A stretch of 64,000 bases of DNA from Blastochloris sulfoviridis (GCF_008630065.1 NZ_VWPL01000007.1:86139-150138); one strand, 5' to 3'. Shown: positions 1 to 9,078, counted from the first letter of the stretch. The notes: generated from the letters alone by a model not told the origin. Translations and numbers: made by a program.

Positions 1-225
1 CTTGGCGCGCTGCTGGGCGGAGAGGCGCTGGATCTCCTCGCCGTTCCATTTGATGCGGCCGCGCGAGATGGGGTGCTGGCCGACGATGGCGCGCAACAGG
101 CTGGTCTTGCCGACGCCGTTGCGGCCCAGCACGCAGGTCACTTGTCCCGGCTCGGCGATCAGCGAGACGCCGCGCAGCGCCTGGGCCGCGCCATAGTGCA
201 GATCGATGTCCTCGACACTCAGCAT
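1..225 (-). CDS. urtE: Urea ABC transporter ATPase UrtE, N-terminal part (cut by window edge)
   Basis: Only the first 75 codons are inside the window. The protein begins MLSVEDIDLHYGAAQALRG and has the Walker A motif GRNGVGKTS at about residues 36-44, so it is an ABC ATPase of the branched-chain amino acid/urea group. It follows urtD on the same strand after about 110 bp occupied by a palindromic repeat. UrtD and UrtE would be the two cytoplasmic ATPases that power the UrtB-UrtC permease for urea uptake. The assignment as UrtE rather than LivF rests on the urtABCD context. The signature motif and Walker B are outside the window. Confidence 0.88.
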   Translation of the reverse strand, partial: MLSVEDIDLHYGAAQALRGVSLIAEPGQVTCVLGRNGVGKTSLLRAIVGQHPISRGRIKWNGEEIQRLSAQQRAK

Positions 226-238
226 GCGGCTCCCCGTT

Positions 239-338
239 AGAGCATCCAATCTGACTGCGCCAGATCGGATGCTCTAAGTTTGTGATTTATCGCATTCTCT
301 TTCGCAAAACCGGTTCCCACTTTTGCGGAGAATGCTCT
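239..338. repeat. Intergenic palindromic repeat, family A copy 1
   Basis: This is a two-part element. The first part is an imperfect hairpin running from AGAGCATCC to GGATGCTCT. The second is a hairpin with GCATTCTC-TTTCGCAAAA on one side and TTTTGCGGAGAATGC on the other. Close copies lie at 33118-33280, 41229-41330 and 45567-45669, with degenerate ones at 18611-18687 and 46832-46970. It separates urtD from urtE, and the urtD stop codon lies on its edge. It may act as a processing site or attenuator. Confidence 0.8.
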
Positions 339-1137
339 AGCGGCCGAGATAGACTTCGATGACGCGCTCATCGGCCGAGACCACGTCGATCCGGCCTTCC
401 GCCAGCACCGATCCCTCGTGCAGGCAGGTGACCTTGACGCCGAGCGCGCGCACGAACGACATGTCGTGCTCGACGACGACGACCGAATGCCGGGTCGCGA
501 TCTCGCGCAGCAGCTCGGCGGTGTCCTCGGTCTCGGCGTCGGTCATGCCGGCGACCGGCTCGTCGACCAGCAGCAGCTTGGGATCCTGCGCCAGCAGCAT
601 GCCGATCTCCAGCCACTGCTTCTGGCCGTGGCTGAGGTCGCCGGCCGGCCGGGCGCGGTGCTCGATCAGGCGCACGCGGCTCAGCACCTCGTCGATGGCG
701 TCATCGGGGATGCGGTTGCGGGCGCCGAACAGCGCCGAACGGGTGGTGCGCGGCCCCTTGAGCGCGAGGCGGATGTTGTCGGCCACGGTGTGGAACTCGA
801 ACACCGTCGGTTTCTGGAACTTGCGGCCGATGCCGAGATTGGCGATCTCGGCCTCGTCGAGCATGGTCAGGTCGTGGGTGCCGTCGAACAGCACCTCGCC
901 CTCGTCGGGGCGGGTCTTGCCGGTGATGACGTCCATCATCGTCGTCTTGCCCGCCCCGTTGGGGCCGATAATGGCGCGCATCTCGCCGGGCGCCAGCACC
1001 AGCGACAGCTCGTTGAGCGCGCGAAAGCCGTCGAACGACACGCTGACGCCGTCGAGATAGAGCACGCTGCCCTTGGCGCTGGCCTTCCTGGCCGCCGCCT
1101 CCTTCTGGGCGGCATCGTCAAGCAGGGCGTCGGTCAT
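337..1137 (-). CDS. urtD: Urea ABC transporter ATP-binding protein UrtD
   Basis: The 266-residue ABC ATPase has Walker A GPNGAGKTT, signature LSHGQKQWLEIG and Walker B LLLVDEPVAG, followed by the EHDMSFV switch region. This is the LivG/UrtD architecture. The start MTDALLDDAAQ was chosen because its ATG overlaps the urtC stop by four bases (ATGA), which indicates translational coupling. An upstream in-frame extension would read through urtC and is rejected. It works with UrtE to energise urea import through UrtBC. Confidence 0.93.
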   Translation of the reverse strand: MTDALLDDAAQKEAAARKASAKGSVLYLDGVSVSFDGFRALNELSLVLAPGEMRAIIGPNGAGKTTMMDVITGKTRPDEGEVLFDGTHDLTMLDEAEIANLGIGRKFQKPTVFEFHTVADNIRLALKGPRTTRSALFGARNRIPDDAIDEVLSRVRLIEHRARPAGDLSHGQKQWLEIGMLLAQDPKLLLVDEPVAGMTDAETEDTAELLREIATRHSVVVVEHDMSFVRALGVKVTCLHEGSVLAEGRIDVVSADERVIEVYLGR

Positions 1138-2312
1138 GATGCGCTCTCCGCCTTGCCGGCCGCGGGCGCCTCGGGCGGCGGGCTCGGCTCGCTCGTCTCC
1201 ACCCGCTTGGCCTCCCCGCGTTTTGCGAACCAGCCCTGCAGCGTGCCGACGATGCCCTTGGGCAGCGCCAGCGTGACCAGCACGAACAGGCCGCCGAGCA
1301 TGAACAGCCAATAGGGCGCGAGCAGACCCGAGGTGAAGGTGGTCTTCATCGCATTGACGACCACGGCGCCGAGCGCTGCCCCGGTCAGCGTGCCGCGGCC
1401 GCCGACCGCGACCCAGATCACCGCCTCGATGGAATTGGCCGGCGCGAACTCGCCGGGATTGATGATGCCGACCTGCGGCACGTAGAGCGCGCCGGCGACG
1501 CCCGCCATGCAGGCCGAGACCACGAACACCACGAGCTTGTAGCTCTCCACCCGGTAGCCGAGAAAGCGCGCCCGGCTCTCGGCGTCGCGAATGGCGACCA
1601 GCACCTTGCCAAAGGTGGAGGTGACGAGCACGCGCGCCACCGCGTAGGTGAGCGCCAGCACGGCCACGCTGATCAGGAACAGCGCGATGCGCGTCGGCTG
1701 CGCCTGGACGTTGAAGCCGACGATGTCCTTGAAGTCGGTCAGGCCGTTGTTGCCGCCGAAGCCCATGTCATTGCGGAAGAAGGCGAGCATCAAGGCGTAG
1801 GTCATCGCCTGGGTGATGATCGACAGATAGACGCCGGTGACGCGGCTGCGGAAGGCGAACCAGCCGAACACGAAGGCGAGCAGGCCCGGCACCAGCGCCA
1901 CCATCAGCATGGAGAACGGGAAGCTGTCGAAGCCGTGCCAGAACCACGGCAACTCCTTCCAGTTGAGGAACACCATGAAGTCCGGCAGCACCGGATCGGC
2001 ATAGACGCCGCGGGTGCCGACCTGGCGCATCAGGTACATGCCCATGGCGTAGCCGCCGAGCGCGAAGAACGCGCCGTGGCCGAGCGAGAGGATGCCGCAA
2101 TAGCCCCACACCAGATCGAGCGCCACGGCGAGGGTGGCGTAGCAGACATACTTGCCGAGCAGGGCCACGATGTGGATCGGCACATGCAGCGCCGAGCCCG
2201 GCGGCAGCAGCAGGTTGGACAGCGCCACGAACAGCGCCGCCACCCCCAGCAGGCCGAGGAAGACGAGGCTGCCGCGGTCGCCGAGCGCGGAGACGATCAT
2301 GCGGGTGATCAT
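1134..2312 (-). CDS. urtC: Urea ABC transporter permease UrtC
   Basis: The 392-residue inner-membrane permease of the LivM type has many hydrophobic helices and the typical stretches GYCGILSLGHGAFFALGGYAMG and WVAVGGRGTLTGAALGA. It pairs with UrtB to form the urea channel. The start MITRMIVSALGD overlaps the urtB stop by four bases, and the stop overlaps urtD by four bases. A second in-frame Met four codons downstream (at 2300) is an alternative start. The long antisense and read-through frames here are composition shadows. Confidence 0.93.
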   Translation of the reverse strand: MITRMIVSALGDRGSLVFLGLLGVAALFVALSNLLLPPGSALHVPIHIVALLGKYVCYATLAVALDLVWGYCGILSLGHGAFFALGGYAMGMYLMRQVGTRGVYADPVLPDFMVFLNWKELPWFWHGFDSFPFSMLMVALVPGLLAFVFGWFAFRSRVTGVYLSIITQAMTYALMLAFFRNDMGFGGNNGLTDFKDIVGFNVQAQPTRIALFLISVAVLALTYAVARVLVTSTFGKVLVAIRDAESRARFLGYRVESYKLVVFVVSACMAGVAGALYVPQVGIINPGEFAPANSIEAVIWVAVGGRGTLTGAALGAVVVNAMKTTFTSGLLAPYWLFMLGGLFVLVTLALPKGIVGTLQGWFAKRGEAKRVETSEPSPPPEAPAAGKAESAS

Positions 2313-3961
2313 GATTCCACCGCCCGTCCCTTGAGCGCGAACAGGCCGCGCGGCCGCTTCTGGATGAACAGGATCAGCAGCACCAGGATCACGATCTTGG
2401 CCAGCACCGCGCCGGCCACCGGCTCCATCAGCTTGTTGGCGATGCCGAGCGCGAAGGCCGAGACGAAGGTGCCCCACAGGCTGCCGACGCCGCCGAACAC
2501 CACCACCATGAAGCTGTCGATGATGTAGCTCTGGCCGAGATTGGGCGACACATTGTCGATCTGCGACAGCGCCACGCCGGCGATGCCGGCAATCCCCGAG
2601 CCCAGGCCGAAGGTCAGCGCATCGACGCGCGCGGTGGGAATGCCCATCGAGGCGGCCATGCGCCGGTTCTGAGTGACCGCACGCATGCGCAAGCCGAACG
2701 AGGTGGCCTTGAGCAGCAGCAGAAGCCCGGCGAACACGACCAGCGTGAACACCACGATCCACAGCCGGCCATAGGTGATCTGCAGCCCCCACAGATCGAA
2801 GGCGCCGGACATGAAGCTGGGATTGCCGACCTCGCGATTGGTGGGGCCGAAGGCGGTGCGCACCGCCTGCTGCAGGATGAGGCTGACGCCCCAGGTGGCG
2901 AGCAGCGTCTCCAGCGGCCGGCCGTAAAGGAAGCGGATGATGCCGCGCTCGATGGCGATGCCGACGAGGCCCGCGACCAGGAAGGCCAGGGGCAATGCGA
3001 CGAGCAGCGAGAAGTCGAAGGCGCCGGGCGCGTAGGCTCGGAACACCTCCTGCACCACGAAGGTGGTGTAGGCGCCCAGCATCACCATCTCGCCGTGCGC
3101 CATGTTGATGACGCCCATCACCCCGAAGGTGATGGCAAGGCCGATCGCCGCCAGCAGCAGCACCGAGCCGAGCGACAGGCCGTACCAGACATTCTGCATG
3201 GCTGCCTGGACTTCCAGCCGCTTCTCGATCGCCACGATGGCGCGCCGCGCCTCCTGGGCGATGGCGAAGGGCGCGCCGGCGGTGGCGGCGCGCAGCGCGG
3301 CGATGGCGTCCTGGTCGGAGCGGGCGCGCAGGATGGAGATGGCGAGCGTCTTCTGCTCGGTCGTCGCATCCGGGCGCGACAGCACCAGCGCCGCCTCCGT
3401 CTCGCGCAGCACCTTGGCGATGACCGGATCCTGCTCGCGCGAAAGCGCCGTGCGCACCGCGGGCAGCGCGCTGACGTCGCGGGCGCGCAGCACGATTTCC
3501 GCGGCCTCGCGCCGCTTGGCGGGATCGGGCGCCTGCAGCCGCAGCGTGCCGAGCGAATTCTCGATCTGCCCGCGCAGCTTGTTGTTGGTGCGCACCAATT
3601 GGGCGCCCTTGGGCACGGCGGCGACCGGGCTGCCGGTGAGCGCATCGAAGGCGCGGCCCTGAGCGTCGGTAAAGAACACGCCGCCGTCCGGCGTCACCGC
3701 CAGCCGCCGGTTGAGCAGCGCGTCGATCAGGCTCGCCGCCTGCGGCGCGCCCGACTCGGCGATCTCGTCGATGGCTTTGGCGGTCTCGGAAAAGTCGTTG
3801 GCGGCGAAGCGCGCCAGCGTCTCCTGCAGCGAGGCGGCCGCGGCCGGCAGCGCCAGCGCCGCGAACAGCGCCAGCACGGCGAAGACGCGCACGAGCGCCC
3901 GCCTGCCGCAATCCCGCAAGGCCGGAACGCGGCCAGTCTGTCTGCCCGAAATGAAGGTCAC
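2309..3961 (-). CDS. urtB: Urea ABC transporter permease UrtB
   Basis: The 550-residue protein has a signal-like hydrophobic segment (about residues 22-43, ending in PAAAAS). A periplasmic domain of roughly 200 residues rich in Ala/Arg follows, and then a LivH-type permease (GVMGVINMAHGEMVMLGAY; FGGVGSLWGTFVSA). The large N-terminal domain ahead of the permease is characteristic of UrtB. The start is GTG at 3961. It sits about 125 bp downstream of urtA in the same operon, and its stop overlaps urtC. Confidence 0.92.
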   Translation of the reverse strand: MTFISGRQTGRVPALRDCGRRALVRVFAVLALFAALALPAAAASLQETLARFAANDFSETAKAIDEIAESGAPQAASLIDALLNRRLAVTPDGGVFFTDAQGRAFDALTGSPVAAVPKGAQLVRTNNKLRGQIENSLGTLRLQAPDPAKRREAAEIVLRARDVSALPAVRTALSREQDPVIAKVLRETEAALVLSRPDATTEQKTLAISILRARSDQDAIAALRAATAGAPFAIAQEARRAIVAIEKRLEVQAAMQNVWYGLSLGSVLLLAAIGLAITFGVMGVINMAHGEMVMLGAYTTFVVQEVFRAYAPGAFDFSLLVALPLAFLVAGLVGIAIERGIIRFLYGRPLETLLATWGVSLILQQAVRTAFGPTNREVGNPSFMSGAFDLWGLQITYGRLWIVVFTLVVFAGLLLLLKATSFGLRMRAVTQNRRMAASMGIPTARVDALTFGLGSGIAGIAGVALSQIDNVSPNLGQSYIIDSFMVVVFGGVGSLWGTFVSAFALGIANKLMEPVAGAVLAKIVILVLLILFIQKRPRGLFALKGRAVES

Positions 3962-4087
3962 CGTGATGGTCCGGAACGATGTGCGAGGGACGTCGCCGCG
4001 GCGGCATGGCGCCGCGGCCGGGCGGGAGGGGAGCGGCCTTGAGCCGGCAAAGCTTCCGGCCGCTCCGTTGTTCGGGTCAGGTGGCGC

Positions 4088-5374
4088 TCAGCCGCCGCAC
4101 TTGCCGGTCTTGGTGTTGAAGTTGCCGCACTTCTTCTCCACCCAGTCGGCCTCCAGGTCCTTGGAGCCATCCAGGAAGTCCGACCACGCGTCGCCCGGCA
4201 CGAGATCCTTGGTCTGCCACACCACGTCGAACTGGCCGTCCTCGCGGATTTCGCCGATCATCACCGGCTTGGTGATGTGGTGGTTGGGCAGCATCTTCGA
4301 GGTGCCGCCGGTGAGGTTGGGCACCTCGACGCCGATGATCGCGTCGATCACCTTGTCGGGGTCGGTGGTGCCGGCCTTCTCGACCGCCTTGACCCACATG
4401 TTGAAGCCGATGACGTGCGCCTCCATCGGGTCGTTGGTCACGCGCTTCGGGTTCTTGGTGAACTCATGCCACTTGGCGATGAACTCCTTGTTCTCGGGGG
4501 TGTCGACCGACTGGAAATAGTTCCAGGCGGCGAGGTGGCCGAGCAGGTTCTTGGTGTCGACGCCGGCAAGCTCCTCCTCGCCGACCGAGAACGCCACCAC
4601 AGGAATGTCGGTGGCCTTCACGCCCTTGTTGGCGAGTTCCTTGTAGAAGGGCACGTTGGCGTCGCCATTGATGGTCGAGACCACCGCCGTCTTCTTGCCG
4701 GCCGAGCCGAACTTGACGATGTCGGCGACGATCGTCTGCCAGTCGGAATGGCCGAACGGCGTGTAGTTGATCATGATGTCCTCCTTGGCCACGCCCTTGG
4801 CGAGCAGATAGGCCTCGAGGATCTTGTTGGTGGTGCGCGGATAGACATAGTCCGTGCCGGCGAGCACCCAGCGCTTCACGCCGCCGCCCTCCTCCGACAT
4901 CAGATAATCGACGGCGGGAATCGCCTGCTGGTTCGGCGCGGCGCCGGTGTAGAACACGTTGCGCTCGCTCTCCTCGCCCTCATATTGCACCGGATAGAAC
5001 AGGATGCTGTTCAGCTCCTTGAACACCGGCAGCACGGACTTGCGGCTCACCGAGGTCCAGCAGCCGAACACGGCCGCAACCTTGTTCTGGGCGATGAGCT
5101 CGCGGGCCTTCTCGGCGAACAGCGGCCAGTTCGAGGCGGGGTCGACCACCACCGCCTCGATCTTCTTGCCGAGCAGGCCGCCCTTCTTGTTCTGCTCCTC
5201 GATCAGCATCAGCATGACGTCCTTCAGCGTCGTCTCGCTGATCGCCATGGTGCCGGACAGCGAATGCAGGATGCCGACCTTGATGGTGTCCTCGGCACGC
5301 GCGGCGCCGACCCCAAGGGACAGGGATGCGAGCAGTGAGACGGCCCCAAGCATGCTGCGCCTGGTGAATGACAT
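4088..5374 (-). CDS. urtA: Urea ABC transporter substrate-binding protein UrtA
   Basis: This is a 428-residue periplasmic binding protein of the Leu/Ile/Val-binding fold. The N-terminal signal peptide (MSFTRRSMLG...GAARA) ends near residue 27, and its RR pair could be Tat-like. Mature motifs include DTIKVGILHSLSGTMAISE and FGCWTSVSRKSVLPVF, typical of UrtA/FmdD. It is the first gene of urtABCDE and is preceded by a sigma-54-type promoter element, fitting nitrogen-limited expression. The start was placed at the signal peptide Met rather than at longer upstream extensions. Confidence 0.95.
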   Translation of the reverse strand: MSFTRRSMLGAVSLLASLSLGVGAARAEDTIKVGILHSLSGTMAISETTLKDVMLMLIEEQNKKGGLLGKKIEAVVVDPASNWPLFAEKARELIAQNKVAAVFGCWTSVSRKSVLPVFKELNSILFYPVQYEGEESERNVFYTGAAPNQQAIPAVDYLMSEEGGGVKRWVLAGTDYVYPRTTNKILEAYLLAKGVAKEDIMINYTPFGHSDWQTIVADIVKFGSAGKKTAVVSTINGDANVPFYKELANKGVKATDIPVVAFSVGEEELAGVDTKNLLGHLAAWNYFQSVDTPENKEFIAKWHEFTKNPKRVTNDPMEAHVIGFNMWVKAVEKAGTTDPDKVIDAIIGVEVPNLTGGTSKMLPNHHITKPVMIGEIREDGQFDVVWQTKDLVPGDAWSDFLDGSKDLEADWVEKKCGNFNTKTGKCGG

Positions 5375-5753
5375 GACAATGCCTCCGGCTATTGGTTGGC
5401 TGCGCCCTGCCATGGGCAACCGCCGTGCCACATGGCCAACCACATGGCCGCGCGCCCCCGCGGCGCAGCAAGGCGCTGTTCATGCTGCGATGCCAACCGT
5501 TCGCCGCGGTTGCGCGCATCGGGCACGCCCACCGCCGCCTGCCCAATCTGACGACAGAACGGGCAGCGCGATCAAAATCTGGGCAGGCATCCGCCCACGC
5601 CATTGGCTGTCATCACGAAAACGTGCATGCGGTGCCGGCGGCAGCCCCAGGCGGCGCCGGGCCTGGCGCAGCGGGCGGCATCGCTGCCCGCGGAACGGGC
5701 AATCGCCGGCTGCCGCCTCACCCGGTGTCTGGCCCGACCGGCAAGACACTCTC
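5375..5753. other. Intergenic region upstream of urtA and downstream of phaC
   Basis: No convincing gene was found in these roughly 380 bases; the open frames are compositional. The half next to urtA holds the sigma-54 candidate at 5415-5430. I looked for a paired NtrC site upstream and saw nothing clear. Confidence 0.6.
5415..5430 (-). promoter_or_regulatory. Sigma-54 (RpoN) -24/-12 promoter candidate for urtA
   Basis: On the reverse strand the sequence reads TGGCACG-GCGG-TTGCC. This matches the consensus TGGCACG-N4-TTGCW at every conserved position except the last base. It lies about 41 bp upstream of the urtA ATG and points towards it. Nitrogen-scavenging transporters such as urt are known RpoN/NtrC targets in proteobacteria, so the context fits. 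Confidence 0.65.
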
Positions 5754-7541
5754 TTACCCCAGCACGTAGCTGCCCGGTGCCGGCGCGGTCTCGGCGAGGC
5801 CGAGGTCGGGCCTCCCCATCGGCGGGGGCGCGACCGGCGCACCCGAGCGCTGCGCCAGCCATTCGAACCAGGCCGGCCACCACGAGCCGGGGTGCGGCGG
5901 CACCTGCCGGACCCACGCCTCGGGATCGATGTAGCGGTCCTGCTCCTGGCGCGTGGCGATGCGGTAGTGGCGGTCGTGCCGCCCGGGCGGCGAGACGACG
6001 CCCTGATTGTGGCCGCCATTGGTGAGCACGAAGGTCACCTCGCTGTCGGCCAGCAGGTTGAACTTGTAGACCGAGCGCCAGGGCGCCACGTGGTCCCATT
6101 CCGTGCCGAGCGCGAACACCGGGGCGCGGATGTCCTGCACCACCACCGGCCTGCCATCGACCAGGAAATGGCCGCGGGCGAGGTCGTTGTTGAGGTACAT
6201 CGAGCGCAGATATTCGGAATGCATGCGGTAGGGCATGCGGGTGGCGTCGGTCGCCCACGCCATGATGTCGAAGGACGGCTCGGGATCGCCCATCCAGTAC
6301 TGCTTGACGATCTTCGACCAGATCAGGTCGTTCGAGCGCAGCAGGTTGAACGTGCCCTGCATCTGCGGCGCGGCGAGCACGCCCTGGCGCCACATCATGT
6401 CCTCCAGCAGGCTGACCTGGCTTTCGTTGACGAACAGCTTGAGCTCGCCCGCCTCCTCGAAATCGGTCTGGGCGGCGAGGAAGCTCAGGCTCGCCAGCCG
6501 GTCGTCGCCGTCGCGCGCCATCGCCGCCGCGGCGATCGCCAAGAGCGTGCCGCCGAGGCAGTAGCCGACGCCATGCGCGCGGCGGGCGCCGGTGATCGCC
6601 AGCGCCGCCTGCAGCGCCGGCAGCAGGCCGAGGCGACGATAGTCGTCGAAGCCGACGTCGCGGTCCTCCGGCGTCGGGTTCTTCCACGAGATCATGAACA
6701 CGGTGAAGCCGGCCTCAAGCAGGTGGTTCACCAGCGAGTTGGCGGGCGACAGATCGAGAATGTAGTATTTCATGATCCAGGCCGGGATCATCAGCACCGG
6801 CTCCGGGCGCACGGTCGCCGTGCGCGGCCGATACTGGATCACCTCGCACAGCGGCGTCGTCAGCACCACGGACCCTTCCGCCGTCGCCACGGTCTTGCCG
6901 ACGACGAAGGCATCGGTCGACCGCGGCCGCTGGCCGCTGGCCTTGCGCGTCCAATCCTCGGCGGCATTGAGTGCGCCCTCGACCAGGCACCGGCCGCCGG
7001 TGGTCATGATCCGTTCGAGAATCTCCGGGTTGGTGGCCGGGAAGTTCGACGGCGCCACGGTGTCGAGCGCCTGGCGCGCGACGAATTCGAGCAGCGCGCG
7101 GTCGGCGGCGGCAATTCCGTGGCCGCCGGTGGTCGCCTCGCGCCACCAGCGCTCGATGCCGAGGAACGCCTCGGCATAGAGGGCGTATGGCGCGATCCGC
7201 CAGCTGTCGTGGCGGAACCGGCGGTCCTGCGGCAGCGCGCGCGCCGCGGGCTCGGACGTCCCGCCCGCCATCGCCGTCTGCATCGCCAGCCCGGCGAAGC
7301 GCGTCCACTCCTGGACCATCAGCAGCGACAGCTCGGCCTGCCGCGCCGGCGAGGTCGCGAGGTGCGCCGCCCAATTGTAGAGGGCGGTCTGCAGCGGGAT
7401 CGGCGAAAAGCCGCCGGTCAGCGCGGCGAGGCCGGCGTGGAAATAGCGGTCCCAGTCCGCCTCCGCCGGCAGGATGGGGGCCGGCCGCTCGCTCTCCGGC
7501 GCCGGCAGGGTCTGCCGATGGTCCGATACCGCGGTCTGCAT
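5754..7541 (-). CDS. phaC: Polyhydroxyalkanoate synthase, class I-like (PhaC)
   Basis: The 595-residue alpha/beta hydrolase-fold enzyme polymerises (R)-3-hydroxyacyl-CoA into storage granules. The lipase-like box is GYCLGG with the catalytic Cys near residue 328. The catalytic Asp is expected in the segment GTEWDHVAPW and the general-base His in NGGHNQG. The N-terminal 230 residues form the PhaC N-terminal domain. The length fits class I. ATG at 7541 (MQTAVSDHRQ) is preferred to a GTG 22 codons upstream because the extra residues are Arg-rich and unlike the family. No phasin, PhaR or phaAB genes are adjacent, so it stands alone. Confidence 0.9.
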   Translation of the reverse strand: MQTAVSDHRQTLPAPESERPAPILPAEADWDRYFHAGLAALTGGFSPIPLQTALYNWAAHLATSPARQAELSLLMVQEWTRFAGLAMQTAMAGGTSEPAARALPQDRRFRHDSWRIAPYALYAEAFLGIERWWREATTGGHGIAAADRALLEFVARQALDTVAPSNFPATNPEILERIMTTGGRCLVEGALNAAEDWTRKASGQRPRSTDAFVVGKTVATAEGSVVLTTPLCEVIQYRPRTATVRPEPVLMIPAWIMKYYILDLSPANSLVNHLLEAGFTVFMISWKNPTPEDRDVGFDDYRRLGLLPALQAALAITGARRAHGVGYCLGGTLLAIAAAAMARDGDDRLASLSFLAAQTDFEEAGELKLFVNESQVSLLEDMMWRQGVLAAPQMQGTFNLLRSNDLIWSKIVKQYWMGDPEPSFDIMAWATDATRMPYRMHSEYLRSMYLNNDLARGHFLVDGRPVVVQDIRAPVFALGTEWDHVAPWRSVYKFNLLADSEVTFVLTNGGHNQGVVSPPGRHDRHYRIATRQEQDRYIDPEAWVRQVPPHPGSWWPAWFEWLAQRSGAPVAPPPMGRPDLGLAETAPAPGSYVLG

Positions 7542-7954
7542 GCTGGTCGATCTCCGCTCCGGTCTCCGTGCGCGGGAGACGTCCTGAGGCACCCTGGCGA
7601 GGCGCACCCGTCCGGGACGGGTGGCGGTTCATAACCCCAAATTATGACTCCCGTCCGTGACGCGGGGAAGAAATCCCCGGACGCGACCCTCGGCCGGCCA
7701 CACCCGAGCTTCGCCGCCGCACCTCAAAAATCGTCATCCGACCAGCGTCTTAGGCGCAGCCTCGGCCCCAGCCACGATCGCTTGATCGCGCGGCCCGGAG
7801 GGGCGCCGGCCGCCCGGACGGGGCCGGACGCCGGGCCGCGCCGTGAGGCCAGCCGCAACGATCGGGCCTCGCGGCGACAGATTCGTCATGACGGGTGTTG
7901 ATTTCGACGTGTCTTCGATATATCTAAATGCCATCGAAACCCAGAGAGGGACAG
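7542..7954. other. Divergent intergenic region, phaC / padR
   Basis: No supported gene in about 410 bases. It must hold the promoters of the divergent phaC and padR genes. The only notable AT-rich feature is the GATATATC palindrome at 7917-7924, close to the padR start. Confidence 0.5.
7917..7924. promoter_or_regulatory. AT-rich palindrome GATATATC, possible PadR operator
   Basis: An 8-base perfect palindrome in otherwise GC-rich DNA lies 38 bases ahead of the chosen padR start. A wider TCGAT/ATCGA pair surrounds it. PadR proteins often bind AT-rich dyads in their own promoters. This is positional inference only. Confidence 0.35.
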
Positions 7955-8704
7955 ATGTTTCCGATGCACACGAACGGCGGCCGACAGCGCCGCCACTTTT
8001 GGGGCCGGACCGGCCCAGCGGCCGAGAAGCCCACAGGCACCGACGCGCCGGACGGCGAACAGCGGCGCATGCGCCACCAACGGCGACACCAGCGAATGAT
8101 GATGGAGAAAGAGATGTTCAATTCCAGGCCGGGAGGCCCCGGCGGCTTCGGCGGACGGCGCGGCCGCGGCCAACGCGATTTCGAGACCGACGGCTTCGCC
8201 CCCTGGGGCGAGCAGCAGGGCCGCGGGCGGGGACGCGGCGGACGCCTGGGGCGCCTGTTCGCCCATGGCGACCTTCACCTCGTGGTGCTGCACCTCATCG
8301 CGGAGAAGCCGCGCCACGGCTATGAGCTGATCAAGTCGATCGAGGCCGCGGTGAACGGCGCCTACAGCCCGAGCCCCGGCACCATCTATCCGGCGCTGGC
8401 GCTGCTTGAGGAGCAGGGCTGGGTCGAGGCCGGCAGCGCCGAGGGCGGCAAGAAGCTCTATGCGATCACCGAGGCCGGCCGCGCCTATCTCGACGCCAAC
8501 CGGGCGACGGTCGAGACCATGCTGGCGCGCATGGCCGAGATCGGCGCCAGCCGCGCCGACGTGCCGGCGCCGGTGATCCGCGCGATGGAAAACCTGAAGC
8601 TGGCACTGCGCATGCGCATGGAGCGCGGCCCGCTCACCGAGGACGCCGCGCGCACCATTGCCGAGGCGCTCGACCGCGCGGTCGCCGACATCGAACGGAG
8701 CTGA
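7955..8704 (+). CDS. PadR-family transcriptional regulator with long Gly/Arg/His-rich N-terminus
   Basis: The last 150 residues form a PadR winged helix: GDLHLVVLHLIAEKPRHGYE, then SPSPGTIYPALALLEEQGWV and a C-terminal helical dimerisation region. The first 95-100 residues are low-complexity and rich in Gly, Arg, His, Gln and Met, as in YqjI/NfeR-type metal-responsive PadR proteins. The start is uncertain. ATG 7955 follows GAGAGGGACAG. ATG 7928 lies nine codons upstream, and an internal Met (MFNSRPGG) preceded by GGAGAAAGAG is also possible. Metal sensing is inferred from the His/Met-rich tail and is not shown. Confidence 0.85.
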   Translation: MFPMHTNGGRQRRHFWGRTGPAAEKPTGTDAPDGEQRRMRHQRRHQRMMMEKEMFNSRPGGPGGFGGRRGRGQRDFETDGFAPWGEQQGRGRGRGGRLGRLFAHGDLHLVVLHLIAEKPRHGYELIKSIEAAVNGAYSPSPGTIYPALALLEEQGWVEAGSAEGGKKLYAITEAGRAYLDANRATVETMLARMAEIGASRADVPAPVIRAMENLKLALRMRMERGPLTEDAARTIAEALDRAVADIERS

Positions 8705-8708
8705 GGCG

Positions 8709-8924
8709 ATGGAGCCCGGGATCCGCAAGCAGCTCCACGCCCTGTCGCGGGCGGGCAAGCTCGGGCGCCGCGTCAACGCCGATCCGGTCGTGCTGAGCGA
8801 TGGCGACCGGGGTGCGCGCGACAAAGCGGCGGACCGCCGGCCGGAACAGTCGCCGCCCGCGGAGACCGCCGCCGGGGCGGAGCGGCCCGAGCCACTGCCG
8901 CGCCGTCATCCGGTTTGCGTCTGA
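8709..8924 (+). CDS. Small hypothetical protein downstream of padR
   Basis: A 71-codon ORF (MEPGIRKQLHALSRAGKLGR...) starts four bases after the padR stop with GAGGCG just ahead, so it could be translationally coupled. The sequence is charged, rich in Arg, Pro and Ala, with no recognisable domain. The first 30 residues look like an amphipathic helix and the rest is low-complexity. It may be a chance frame. Confidence 0.35.
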   Translation: MEPGIRKQLHALSRAGKLGRRVNADPVVLSDGDRGARDKAADRRPEQSPPAETAAGAERPEPLPRRHPVCV

Positions 8925-9049
8925 CGGTTTCCGGCTGATCGGGTCGGGGTTTGGCAAGCGCCGAAGCCCCCCACCGGCCCGAGCTTGCGCTCGGTCACCC
9001 TCCCCCGCTTCGCGGAGGAGGGACAACAGCCGGAAATGTCGGGCTTTTC

Positions 9050-9078
9050 TTTCCCTCCCCGATCTTCGGGGAGGGAAA
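9050..9078. terminator. Strong hairpin at the 3' end of the RND operon
   Basis: A 13-bp perfect stem, TTTCCCTCCCCGA / TCGGGGAGGGAAA, with a 3-base loop lies immediately downstream of the reverse-strand RND gene. A T/C-rich tract (GGGCTTTTCT) borders it. It is a plausible terminator for the efflux operon, possibly bidirectional. Confidence 0.55.

Noticed and set aside
1134..4007. A 957-codon reverse frame that appears to fuse an Arg-rich protein to UrtC
   Set aside because: The upstream half is the out-of-frame shadow of urtB; urtC begins at 2312 with the usual ATGA coupling.
5431..5753. NtrC enhancer sites for the urtA sigma-54 promoter
   Set aside because: Only loose GTGC/GCAC fragments (for example GTGCATGCGGTGCC near 5623); spacing and symmetry do not fit.
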